The notes under the pieces: generated by a model | What the model saw: the letters and a program-made list of their open reading frames with translations, nothing else | Told to the model about the DNA's origin: nothing | The model's database searches: none | Made by a program: the position numbers and the translations under genes | Origin: Bdellovibrionaceae bacterium UBA3535 | Lineage (GTDB): Bacteria; Bdellovibrionota; Bdellovibrionia; Bdellovibrionales; UBA840 | NCBI GenBank assembly: GCA_002376845.1 | Contig: DFOS01000007.1 | Location: 1-64,000, forward strand | Length of the DNA: 64,000 nt | Direction: 5' to 3' | Shown here: one piece after another, positions 1 to 8,213 of the stretch | How positions within the stretch are numbered: the first letter of the stretch is position 1 | How the letters are laid out: each line of letters begins with the position of its first letter

Positions 1-54
1 TATTAAGGGCTTAGATAATCTTTAAAAAAACTAACAACACCAAAAGGGAGCAGT

Positions 55-1194
55 TTAGAAGTCCAAACTCATATTCACTTGATACCGCCGATCCTCGATT
101 TGTGCATCTTCGGTTCCCACTTCTTCTGCATAAGTGGCAACATCTAATTTAAATGCCCATAGCTGAGCACTAATTCCGGCAGCAAAATAGCCTTGATTCA
201 GCCCCATTCGGTACGCACCTTTTAACCATGAGTAGGCTTCCCATCCCAATTCCGCACCAATATGCAGACCTTTTTGAAGATTAAAATAATCATGCAATAT
301 ATTATGCACTTCTATGGCAACTTTTGGATCAAATACCCAGAATTCTGGAAGCTCCCAAGCATTCCCCACATCAATTCTTCTTTGCATTTTCGGTGGTTCC
401 GTCGAATTGTCGTTAAGTAGGTTGTAGTTTTTTAAATAGCCATAATCCAATACATTGCGCACCACCAATGAATAAGTGGGAACAAAGTTCTTGCTCTTCC
501 ACCAATGCGGTTCATACAACAATCCCAAATCAAAATCGACATTAAGTCCCTCTTGAAAATCACCATCATCAATGATTTCATCATCAATCAAATCAATAAC
601 CTGCAAGTCTCTACCAATAAAACCCCGATAAATTGCCTTCACCGTTGCTCCAACAGTAGTACCCTTCCATTTTGGAATTTTGCGCGACATACCAAAAGCT
701 AAAGTGGTATCCTGATAAATTTCAGCACTCAATTCTGTACCAATGGTACGATTGATTCCCATTTCCATAGTTAGATCCAAAGGGATAAAAGCAAAACCTT
801 TATTGGGCCCCGCAAAAACCGTTCCTAAGTTGGCTCTCGCATGAAAGTGCTCACCTCGGTAGCGATCCAATACATTTAAAATCGCCTCTGATCTAGCTGA
901 ATCCGTATCACTGGTTCCTACCTCAGTGGCTTCACTTAATTCATCCACAAAATCAAGATAATCGGTGGATGCTGCTAGTTGTAGATTACCATTCCATTCC
1001 CATTCCTTAAGACGCGACAAAGCTGCTGGATTAAAAAATAGAGCACTATAATCATCCACAATGGTATTGATAGCGCCACCCATTCCCAAGGCTCTTGGAG
1101 TTACATAATGGCGGTGAATCGCCAATGTTACATCTTCATTGGCGATTACTAGGCCTGGAAATAAAAATAAGATGACACAAATCCACTGCTTCAT
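55..1194 (-). CDS. Outer-membrane beta-barrel-like protein, secreted, function unknown
   Basis: The 379-aa product has a signal peptide (hydrophobic residues about 5-18, then VIANED). Just after it comes a segment of the type ALGMGG...NTIVDDYSALFFNPAAL, which is characteristic of PorV/FadL/OmpP1-like and UPF0164-like outer-membrane proteins. The rest has alternating beta-strand-like segments and ends in an aromatic residue (NMSLDF), as outer-membrane barrels usually do. An AAAGGA ribosome site sits about 7 bases before the ATG. It is divergent from the gene at 1253, with only 58 bp for both promoters. The fold call is reasonable; no substrate can be named. Confidence 0.75.
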   Translation of the reverse strand: MKQWICVILFLFPGLVIANEDVTLAIHRHYVTPRALGMGGAINTIVDDYSALFFNPAALSRLKEWEWNGNLQLAASTDYLDFVDELSEATEVGTSDTDSARSEAILNVLDRYRGEHFHARANLGTVFAGPNKGFAFIPLDLTMEMGINRTIGTELSAEIYQDTTLAFGMSRKIPKWKGTTVGATVKAIYRGFIGRDLQVIDLIDDEIIDDGDFQEGLNVDFDLGLLYEPHWWKSKNFVPTYSLVVRNVLDYGYLKNYNLLNDNSTEPPKMQRRIDVGNAWELPEFWVFDPKVAIEVHNILHDYFNLQKGLHIGAELGWEAYSWLKGAYRMGLNQGYFAAGISAQLWAFKLDVATYAEEVGTEDAQIEDRRYQVNMSLDF

Positions 1195-1252
1195 AGAAAA
1201 TCCTTTAAAAAAAAATATACACTAACCCCATCTATAGTATGATATAGGCATA

Positions 1253-1873
1253 GTGAGTGTTAAGACGTTTTTCCTTTTAATCATCAGCGTATTAGGCTTT
1301 GGTCATAATATTCTTGCTGCACCGAAACAGCAGCAAGAAAGACCCATTAGTGATTCGGGTCCGATGAAATTTGACAATACTGAAGCTTACGATAACCTGA
1401 GTATCAGTGAAGTACCTAATGTTGAGAAACTACCTCCACCTGAGAAACCTTATTATTTTTCTTACAAACGCTCTGCTGGTTTTTTTGTCGGCCCAGCTTA
1501 CTTGATCGATGCCGAAGAAGATCGTGTGGCTTTTGGTTTAACCTACTCCTATTACTTAAAAGACTTTTCGGCTTGGGACTATTCCTTTAATATTATGGAT
1601 GGCGACGGTAGACTGGAAGCAGGAAAAAAATGGGTCAATACTTTTACGAAACGTTTTCGTTATCATTATGGAGCCCTTTTAGGGATGACCTTTGATGCCG
1701 ATAAAGGCCTAGCAAATTTTGTGAACTTTCAAAAAATTTTAGTCGGAGGGCTCGCAGGTTACGAGTGGAATTTACGTGATCGGCCTTTTTCTTTTCGCAA
1801 TGACTTAAAGGTTTTTATTGGTAAAGATGAGTCTTATTACCAAATTAATTTTTACGCGATTTATAATTTTTAG
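1253..1873 (+). CDS. Secreted hypothetical protein, probable small outer-membrane barrel
   Basis: The 206-aa product starts at GTG and has a signal peptide (hydrophobic residues about 4-21 ending ILAAP). A Pro/Glu-rich linker of about 50 residues follows, then a Tyr/Phe-rich region whose alternating pattern suggests beta strands, ending in YNF. No family is recognised. The last 29 bp overlap the 3' end of coaE on the other strand. The start is the weakest point because the ribosome site is only a short AGG; the frame is open and clearly coding. Confidence 0.7.
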   Translation: MSVKTFFLLIISVLGFGHNILAAPKQQQERPISDSGPMKFDNTEAYDNLSISEVPNVEKLPPPEKPYYFSYKRSAGFFVGPAYLIDAEEDRVAFGLTYSYYLKDFSAWDYSFNIMDGDGRLEAGKKWVNTFTKRFRYHYGALLGMTFDADKGLANFVNFQKILVGGLAGYEWNLRDRPFSFRNDLKVFIGKDESYYQINFYAIYNF

Positions 1874-2450
1874 TTAGCTCATTTAGTAGCGCTAGGACTT
1901 TATTTTCTAAGTGGTTCAGATCTCCATCATTGCGAATAACATAATCAGAGCGCCCCTCTTTTAGCGAAGTATCCAACAACCATTTTCTTCGCTGCTGGAT
2001 CTCCTCTTGCTTCCATGCATTGCGCTCTTGCAAACGTTGGGCCGCTATTTCTTCATCTGCAGTAACGTATACAATGGCATCAAAGTGTGCATCCAATTCA
2101 TTTTCAAAAAGTAGCGGGATTTCATAAAACAGTAAATCTTGATGGAGATGTTCGTTTTTCCAAGCTTCTACATATTCTCTTACATAAGGATGTACAATCT
2201 TCTCAACCAAAGGTAGCTTCGTTTCATCTTGCAGAATTTTGTCTTTTAATTTTTGCCGATCTATATGGGAGTTCACTAATATTTCTTCACCCAAAACATT
2301 TGCCAAGTCTTTTGCTAGATCTAAGTCTTGTGCATACAAATCATGTACCACCTTGTCGGCATCCAATACTAGATAACCCACTTGCCTTATAATATTTGCC
2401 ACGCTTGATTTTCCAGCGCCCAAATCACCCGTTATACCAATCCACTGCAT
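1845..2450 (-). CDS. coaE: Dephospho-CoA kinase
   Basis: The 201-aa product is of normal length for CoaE, which phosphorylates dephospho-CoA in the last step of coenzyme A synthesis in the cytoplasm. The N-terminus carries the P-loop GDLGAGKSS (about residues 8-16). Next come the family-typical LDADKVVHDLY, the lid region FYEIPLLFE (about 108-116) and AAQRLQERN (about 137-145). The C-terminus is less conserved. The gene converges on the secreted-protein gene at 1253 and overlaps its end by 29 bp, so transcription of one must run into the other. The start codon is ATG with a weak ribosome site. Confidence 0.93.
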   Translation of the reverse strand: MQWIGITGDLGAGKSSVANIIRQVGYLVLDADKVVHDLYAQDLDLAKDLANVLGEEILVNSHIDRQKLKDKILQDETKLPLVEKIVHPYVREYVEAWKNEHLHQDLLFYEIPLLFENELDAHFDAIVYVTADEEIAAQRLQERNAWKQEEIQQRRKWLLDTSLKEGRSDYVIRNDGDLNHLENKVLALLNELTKNYKSRKN

Positions 2451-2567
2451 GACAAAAGTCTAGCCGATACCCAGCAAAATGAAAAACGAAAAAATAATAG
2501 AAGCAAATGGTCCATATTTTATAAGTAAGCTAAATAATTTACCTATTTATTACGATAAGGATGTGAA

Positions 2568-4400
2568 ATGCAATATGAATCGTGTGGGCCCTATTTACTA
2601 TTGGAAAAGCTAGCTGCTGGTGGCATGGCCGAGGTCTATTTAGCCAAAGCATCTGGTGCGGAGGGTGTTTCCAAGTACATTGCAGTAAAGCGCATATTGC
2701 CACAATACTCTTCCAATTCTGATTTTGTAGATATGTTCAAAACCGAGGCTCGAATTGCGATCAACATAAGCCATGTCAACATTGTTCCCATCTATGAATT
2801 TGGAGAGGTGGACTCGCAGCTCTATATTGCCATGGAATTTGTACTGGGCAAAAACTTGCGCCAATTAATCAGTAAGATTAAGAAAAGTGATAAAATCATA
2901 CCGCTAGAACATATTGTTTTCATTATTAATGAAGTGGCGAAAGGCTTGGACTACGCGCACCGTTTTATCGACAGCAATACTGGAAAACCCTTAAACATCA
3001 TTCATCGAGATATGAGCCCACAAAATGTGATGCTCAGCTATGAGGGGGAAGTTAAGATTGTAGATTTTGGTATTGCCAAGGCCGAAAGCAAGCTAGAGGC
3101 TACACAGGCAGGTACACTTAAAGGTAAGTACGGCTATATGAGTCCCGAGCAGGTAGAGGGATTGGAATTAGACTACCGCACCGACATCTTTTCTCTGGGC
3201 ACAATTTTATGGGAACTACTTGCCGCAGACCGTTTGTTTATCGCCAATAATGAAATCAACACAATTAAGAAAATCAAAGCCTGTGAAGTTCCATCTTTAT
3301 CACGTATCAATCCAGAGGTAGATGAAGAACTTGAGCGCATTACAAATAAAGCCCTTACGAAAGATCGTAGTTTACGATACCAATCTTCTAGTGATTTGCA
3401 TCGCGATTTAAATCGCTACTTGAATCAACACTATCCTGATTATACTTCTTCTGATTTTGCCAATTTTATGAAGCATCTTTACTTAAAAGAAATTATGGAT
3501 ATGCGAGAAAAATTGGTACAATATTCAAAAGTAGAAGTTCCAAGAAACTCCTCAAAATCTGCAGAAGTTACTCGTACGGTTACGCAGACGGCAAGTGATT
3601 TGGCAACGGCCATCATTCAAAAACCTGACACGAATACTTCTAGCATTAATTTTAAAGAGAAGATCACACTAGATAACCGCAAGACGACCAATACTCAAAG
3701 GCGCGCAACACTTTCTACAAGATCCAACACACAAAGTGGCATTCACCATACCAAGACGCAAATCAAGCCAAAATCCAATCGTTTTTTGATGGTAGCTTCG
3801 ATGTTTATTTTGGCTGTATCGACCTATCTGTATATGGATCCAGAAGCACAACAAACGTTGAAGGCCAATTTAGGCATGCAGATGGATCACTTTTTAACTG
3901 GCTCCACAGATCGCATGCCACAAAAGGAGCCAACGCCTCAAGCTCTTCCCACTCCACAGGCCGAAGTGGTCAACTTTCATGTGAAGAGCAAGCCTTCAGG
4001 AGCCAAGATATACATCAACGAAAAAGATACGGGTTTTTATACACCGGGTAGAATTCCCATATTCAAAGATCAAAATTTTGAATTAACACTGCGTAAGCGA
4101 GGATACTTAGACTATCATAAGGAATTAAAGGCGACAGGCCAGGGCAAGCAATTTGTAGCTACCCTACAAAAATCCAATGTTGGTTATATATCCATATATG
4201 TTCCCACTCCAAATGTTGAAATTTACATCAACAACATAAAAATTAGTGAAAAGCCACCTATTGAAAAGTATGCTATTCAAGCATCAGAAAGAGTGGTTAT
4301 ACGGGCCATAAACCCTTATACGAAGGCGGAAGACCGAGTGGTGGTAAGCGTAAATGAAGACACGCATCAAAGAATCAATTTATTCCCAAAAAAGAAATAA
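2568..4400 (+). CDS. Membrane Ser/Thr protein kinase with C-terminal PEGA domains
   Basis: The 610-aa product has a Hanks-type kinase domain at about residues 8-290: glycine loop LAAGGMAEVYLA, AVKRI lysine, HRDMSPQNVM catalytic loop, VDFGIAKA (DFG) and MSPEQ. The Ser/Thr-rich stretch after it (about 330-400) is probably a linker. One membrane helix follows (FLMVASMFILAVSTYLYM, about 404-421). Outside the membrane there are one clear PEGA domain (KPSGAKIYINEKDTG, about 475-490) and a weaker second one, a domain thought to bind the envelope. The AAGGATG ribosome site supports the start. It lies 6 bp before an acyl-CoA synthetase gene, so the two are probably co-transcribed. The substrate is unknown. 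Confidence 0.92.
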   Translation: MQYESCGPYLLLEKLAAGGMAEVYLAKASGAEGVSKYIAVKRILPQYSSNSDFVDMFKTEARIAINISHVNIVPIYEFGEVDSQLYIAMEFVLGKNLRQLISKIKKSDKIIPLEHIVFIINEVAKGLDYAHRFIDSNTGKPLNIIHRDMSPQNVMLSYEGEVKIVDFGIAKAESKLEATQAGTLKGKYGYMSPEQVEGLELDYRTDIFSLGTILWELLAADRLFIANNEINTIKKIKACEVPSLSRINPEVDEELERITNKALTKDRSLRYQSSSDLHRDLNRYLNQHYPDYTSSDFANFMKHLYLKEIMDMREKLVQYSKVEVPRNSSKSAEVTRTVTQTASDLATAIIQKPDTNTSSINFKEKITLDNRKTTNTQRRATLSTRSNTQSGIHHTKTQIKPKSNRFLMVASMFILAVSTYLYMDPEAQQTLKANLGMQMDHFLTGSTDRMPQKEPTPQALPTPQAEVVNFHVKSKPSGAKIYINEKDTGFYTPGRIPIFKDQNFELTLRKRGYLDYHKELKATGQGKQFVATLQKSNVGYISIYVPTPNVEIYINNIKISEKPPIEKYAIQASERVVIRAINPYTKAEDRVVVSVNEDTHQRINLFPKKK

Positions 4401-4406
4401 TTTAAA

Positions 4407-6179
4407 ATGACCAATATTTGCGAAGATTTTTTATCCACGGTGACCCATCATCCCCATAGACTTGCCCTACATTATAAAGAGGCCTATTGGAAAAAATTAA
4501 ATTGGCAAGATTATGCAGCAAAAGTACATGCTCTTATTGAGTATTTTCAAGAAGCCGATATACAGCGCGGAGATCGCATTGCCATTTTGGCCGACACATC
4601 CTATCAATGGGCCATCATTGATTGGGCTTCACTTTTTTATGGCCTTAGTGTTGTGCCCATATATAGCAACCAAAGCATCCAAGATATAAAATATATATTG
4701 GATAAAACCCAAGTAAAAATGGTCTTTTTTGACAACAAAGACTTGGTCAGCCATTGGGACAAAGACAAAGAGCAGCACCCTTATATTCAAGAGATTATTA
4801 GCTTCTACCCCATAAGAAAAGATATAAAGGCTTTATCTCATATAATTGACAAAATTCGTGGACCAGAAATTCTAAAAGATTTAAAGCAGTATAGTCAAAA
4901 GATTCAAAGCACGGACATTGCTACCATTTTATTTACCTCCGGCACGACCGGAACTCCAAAAGGAGTTGTATTAAGCCACGCGCAAATCACCTCGGAAGTT
5001 CATTCATTATTGAAGTCGCTACCAGTTTCGAAAGAAGACAAAAGCATGTTGTTCTTGCCATTGGCCCACATCTTAGCACGTGTGGAACTTTGGGCTCACG
5101 CAAAGGCCGGTTTTGCCATTGGCATAGCGGAAAGCATGGGACATTTGCGCAGTGGTTTTCAAGTGCTGCGCCCAACATTTTTTACTGGCGTTCCCAGAGT
5201 ATTTGAAAAGATCTATAATGGCGTATTGGCCCAAGCTGAAGCAAGCCCCTTAAGAATGCAAATATTCGAATGGACAAAAAAAATTGGCATGGAAACCAGT
5301 GAAAAACTAAGACAAAAGCAAAGCATACCCTTTGCATTAAGCCTTAAATACAAACTAGCAAAAAAAATGGTTTATGATGTCCTTTTACAGAAGCTCGGTG
5401 GCAAAATAAGGTTTGCCATTAGTGGCGGCGCCCCCTTATCCCTAGAGATAGCCAAGTTTTTTCATTCCTCTGGCATTTTGATCTGTGAAGGCTACGGATT
5501 AACCGAAACCACTGCCGCCGTCACACTTAATACTCCCTACTCTTACAAATTAGGTAGTGTGGGCAAAGCTCTTAGTGATGTGGAAATCAAAATAGATAAG
5601 GATGGGGAAATTCTTGTGCAATCTAGTAAAGTAACGCCAAGCTACTTAGATAAAGAAGACAATGTTGGGGCCCTAGAAAATGGCTGGTTGTCCACTGGCG
5701 ACATAGGTTTCTTAGATGCTGATGGCTTCTTATTTGTCACAGATAGAAAAAAAGATCTAATCAAAACCTCTGCTGGCAAATATGTGGCCCCTCAAAAGCT
5801 GGAGTTTGCACTTCGTAAGAATAAGTATATATCCAATGTATTGATTCACGGTGATCGCAAAAAATATATTGTTGCTCTAATATGCCTTGAGGCGCAAGAG
5901 GTAATGAATTATTTAAAAGCTAAAAATATATCTTATACTGGGGCCTCAGCATTAAACACCCATCCCGAAGTAAATGATTTGATTCACGAAATTGTGGCGG
6001 ATGTTAATTTAAATTTGGCATCTTATGAAAGCATTAAACGTTTTCTGATTCTTAGTCATGACTTTAGTGTCGAAAACGGCGAGCTTACGCCGACTTTGAA
6101 AGTAAAAAGAAAATTTTGTGATGAAAAATATAAAAAAGAGATCGCCAGCTTGTACGCTCCTGACTCCTCTTATATTTAA
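4407..6179 (+). CDS. Long-chain acyl-CoA synthetase (AMP-forming)
   Basis: The 590-aa product belongs to the ANL adenylating superfamily and resembles FadD15-like long-chain acyl-CoA synthetases, which activate fatty acids through an acyl-AMP intermediate. Visible motifs are the P-loop-like TILFTSGTTGTPKGVVLSH (about 173-191), GYGLTETTA (about 363-371), and WLSTGDIGFLDADG with TDRKKDLIKTSAGKYVAP (about 430-465). There are no membrane segments. It starts 6 bp after the kinase gene. Its TAA stop and that of the convergent barrel gene share the bases TTAA. FadD-like function is secure; chain-length preference is not readable. Confidence 0.93.
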   Translation: MTNICEDFLSTVTHHPHRLALHYKEAYWKKLNWQDYAAKVHALIEYFQEADIQRGDRIAILADTSYQWAIIDWASLFYGLSVVPIYSNQSIQDIKYILDKTQVKMVFFDNKDLVSHWDKDKEQHPYIQEIISFYPIRKDIKALSHIIDKIRGPEILKDLKQYSQKIQSTDIATILFTSGTTGTPKGVVLSHAQITSEVHSLLKSLPVSKEDKSMLFLPLAHILARVELWAHAKAGFAIGIAESMGHLRSGFQVLRPTFFTGVPRVFEKIYNGVLAQAEASPLRMQIFEWTKKIGMETSEKLRQKQSIPFALSLKYKLAKKMVYDVLLQKLGGKIRFAISGGAPLSLEIAKFFHSSGILICEGYGLTETTAAVTLNTPYSYKLGSVGKALSDVEIKIDKDGEILVQSSKVTPSYLDKEDNVGALENGWLSTGDIGFLDADGFLFVTDRKKDLIKTSAGKYVAPQKLEFALRKNKYISNVLIHGDRKKYIVALICLEAQEVMNYLKAKNISYTGASALNTHPEVNDLIHEIVADVNLNLASYESIKRFLILSHDFSVENGELTPTLKVKRKFCDEKYKKEIASLYAPDSSYI

Positions 6180-6931
6180 TTAATATAGATCTGAAAACCA
6201 ATGCCTATATACATTCCACTCAGTTCCGTTTCTAGGTCTTCACCTGACTGAGTTTTAATATTATCCCCTTTCGTGTAGGCTCCATTAAAACCAGTTCCTG
6301 AATTTTTATGCTCCCAAGAACTCACGGGTAGATAGCGATAGCCCCCTTCCAAGGACATCGTGCTGGTATCGGCAATATTAAATTCAATGCCCATACCGAT
6401 CCCGCCCATAATGACGTTTGCCTCACCCTCTAAAGAAAGATTTGCGGGCAAGGAATATTGAGTCTGCCCAGCAGCGGTGAGCTCATAGGTGTTTTCCAAT
6501 GACATCATGGCATAACCAACATGGCCACTTATGTAGGAGCGATAGGTATCGGAAGAAGTGATGGCTATACGTGATCCCATTTTTAAAATGGTAGCACGAA
6601 TGTTGGAAGTCATATCCATATACTTTGTGCCGCCACTACTAAGACCTCCCAATTGCATTTTCTGTGGGCTTAAAAACTCAATACCAAATAGCACGGCAAA
6701 ATTTTGCGAATTAAAAAGTAAGCCTACTTCTCCTGAGTAGTTGTAGCCAGGCTCTTTATCAAAGACAGTATCGGCACCACTAGTTTTTGCGTAGGCATCA
6801 TCACCTACACTCGATAGCGAGCCAGTGCCGGCAAAGTAGCCTGCCAAACTTTCCGAACCAAAACGAAATATTCGTGCTTCCGCAATATCCCAAGTACCAA
6901 CAATGATAAGCATCATTAAAACAACGCGCAT
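6176..6931 (-). CDS. Outer-membrane beta-barrel protein, hypothetical
   Basis: The 251-aa product has an N-terminal signal peptide (VVLMMLIIVGTWDIAEA) and then Gly/Ser/Tyr-rich alternating strands such as GGIGMGIEFNIAD and MSLEGGYRYLPVS. It ends with IGIGFQIYIN. This pattern fits an OmpA/OmpW-type eight-stranded barrel. No peptidoglycan-binding domain is present. It converges with the acyl-CoA synthetase gene, with a 4-bp overlap of stop codons. No ligand or partner can be inferred. Confidence 0.72.
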   Translation of the reverse strand: MRVVLMMLIIVGTWDIAEARIFRFGSESLAGYFAGTGSLSSVGDDAYAKTSGADTVFDKEPGYNYSGEVGLLFNSQNFAVLFGIEFLSPQKMQLGGLSSGGTKYMDMTSNIRATILKMGSRIAITSSDTYRSYISGHVGYAMMSLENTYELTAAGQTQYSLPANLSLEGEANVIMGGIGMGIEFNIADTSTMSLEGGYRYLPVSSWEHKNSGTGFNGAYTKGDNIKTQSGEDLETELSGMYIGIGFQIYIN

Positions 6932-7137
6932 ACTTTATGTTAACAAGTACTTAAAAGGGAGCCGAATAAGATTCCTTCTTTTCGGACCATTAGCTTGCTT
7001 ATTAGAAAAAAAGTACAGGCTTGGTAAGTATTTCGACATCGATCCGCTTTTGAGAGCAAGCTAAACACTTGATTCTCTTGCTAATTTTCTTGCCATCTAG
7101 ACGATAGAAACGGTATGGATCTTGTATATAGGTGTAT
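6932..7137. other. Intergenic region with inverted repeats
   Basis: No gene is seen between the barrel gene and the 45-aa ORF. The region holds a short hairpin (CCGAA...TTCGG, 6962-6985) and a perfect 10-bp inverted repeat, TTAGCTTGCT at 6990-6999 and AGCAAGCTAA at 7055-7064, separated by 55 bp. It must contain the promoter of the barrel gene (leftward) and probably one for the rightward small ORF. I could not assign the repeats to a known element. Confidence 0.4.
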
Positions 7138-7275
7138 ATGGTTCGTTTGCGTGATTTTTTATATATTCTTTTGCTTACCACGATTTTCCTCTTTGGTATG
7201 CATTTTTATTCCTTTGTGCTTTTGAAAAACCCAACTGTTAACAGCTGGTTAGAGGCCGTACTGGCGCTTCGATAA
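7138..7275 (+). CDS. Predicted 45-aa single-span membrane protein
   Basis: The frame begins MVRLRDFLYILLLTTIF and encodes one hydrophobic helix of about 20 residues (about 7-29). It is preceded by positive charges (R3, R5) and followed by a short polar tail ending in ALALR. That is the layout of a single-span small membrane protein. The ribosome site is modest (AGGTG, about 5 bases before ATG). It lies 59 bp upstream of nadK on the same strand. No family is recognised. It may be real or chance; the ordered charge-helix-tail pattern and the otherwise empty region favour a gene. Confidence 0.45.
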   Translation: MVRLRDFLYILLLTTIFLFGMHFYSFVLLKNPTVNSWLEAVLALR

Positions 7276-7334
7276 CACGAAGCAATAGCGGCTTTCACCC
7301 TGACAAGACTTTTATCTAGTGCTAACTTCTTTCT

Positions 7335-8213
7335 ATGAAACAAAAAGTTATTTCTCCGGTCCTAAAAAATGTCGCCATTGTCTATCGCAGAAAAAGCCAA
7401 GGAGCACAAAAAGAAACCATTAAGTTGGTAAGTTGGCTACAAGAAAAAGGCATCAATGTTTACCTTGAAGACAATAAGTTAAAGCTTGCAAAAACAAGAG
7501 TTTTTACTTCAAAGAACCTATCGCACTTGGATTTGATGATTGTCCTTGGCGGCGATGGTACCTATCTGTATGCCACAAGTATTGTGAAAGACAAAAATAT
7601 CCCTCTACTAGGAATTAACTGGGGCTCCCTGGGCTTCCTTACTGAAACGCCGGCCGAACAAATGTACAATGTTTTGGATTTGGCCCTTTTAGGTAAGCTC
7701 AATTATCAATCGCGCAGCTTGCTAAAAGTTTTGGTAAAAAAGAAGCGTGGTAAATCCAGTTCCTATTTAGCTCTAAACGATATTGTCTTCGAAAGAGGCC
7801 CCTATTCCCGATTAATACGCTTTCAAATGTATTCCAACAAAGACTTTGTGAATGAATCACGTGCCGATGGCATTATTATCTCCACACCAACAGGCTCTAC
7901 CGCTTACAACCTCGCTGCCGGCGGACCTATTTTACATCCTGAAACCCAAGCAATAGTATTCACACCAATTTGCCCGCACAGCCTGACGCAACGACCTCTC
8001 GTTTTGCCAGAAACGCACAAAATCTGTATTAAAATTGAAAGCCCCACACAAAAGGCAAATTTTATGGTGGATGGGCAAAAAGTAGAAATTCTATCGCCAA
8101 GCGATGAATTACATATTGAGATTGCGAAGGTAAGGCACACTTTGGTTAGCCCTAGCAATTCTAGTTATTATGAATTGTTACGAAAAAAATTGCATTATGG
8201 TAAGAGGGAATAA
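7335..8213 (+). CDS. nadK: NAD kinase
   Basis: The 292-aa product makes NADP from NAD and ATP in the cytoplasm. It shows the diagnostic GGDGT motif (LGGDGTYLYA, about 76-85) and the NE...DGIIISTPTGSTAYNLAAGGP block (about 174-198). VDGQK follows at about 240. There is no good Shine-Dalgarno before the ATG. The stop overlaps the recN start by one base (TAATG), so nadK and recN form a coupled pair, an arrangement common in bacteria. Confidence 0.95.
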   Translation: MKQKVISPVLKNVAIVYRRKSQGAQKETIKLVSWLQEKGINVYLEDNKLKLAKTRVFTSKNLSHLDLMIVLGGDGTYLYATSIVKDKNIPLLGINWGSLGFLTETPAEQMYNVLDLALLGKLNYQSRSLLKVLVKKKRGKSSSYLALNDIVFERGPYSRLIRFQMYSNKDFVNESRADGIIISTPTGSTAYNLAAGGPILHPETQAIVFTPICPHSLTQRPLVLPETHKICIKIESPTQKANFMVDGQKVEILSPSDELHIEIAKVRHTLVSPSNSSYYELLRKKLHYGKRE

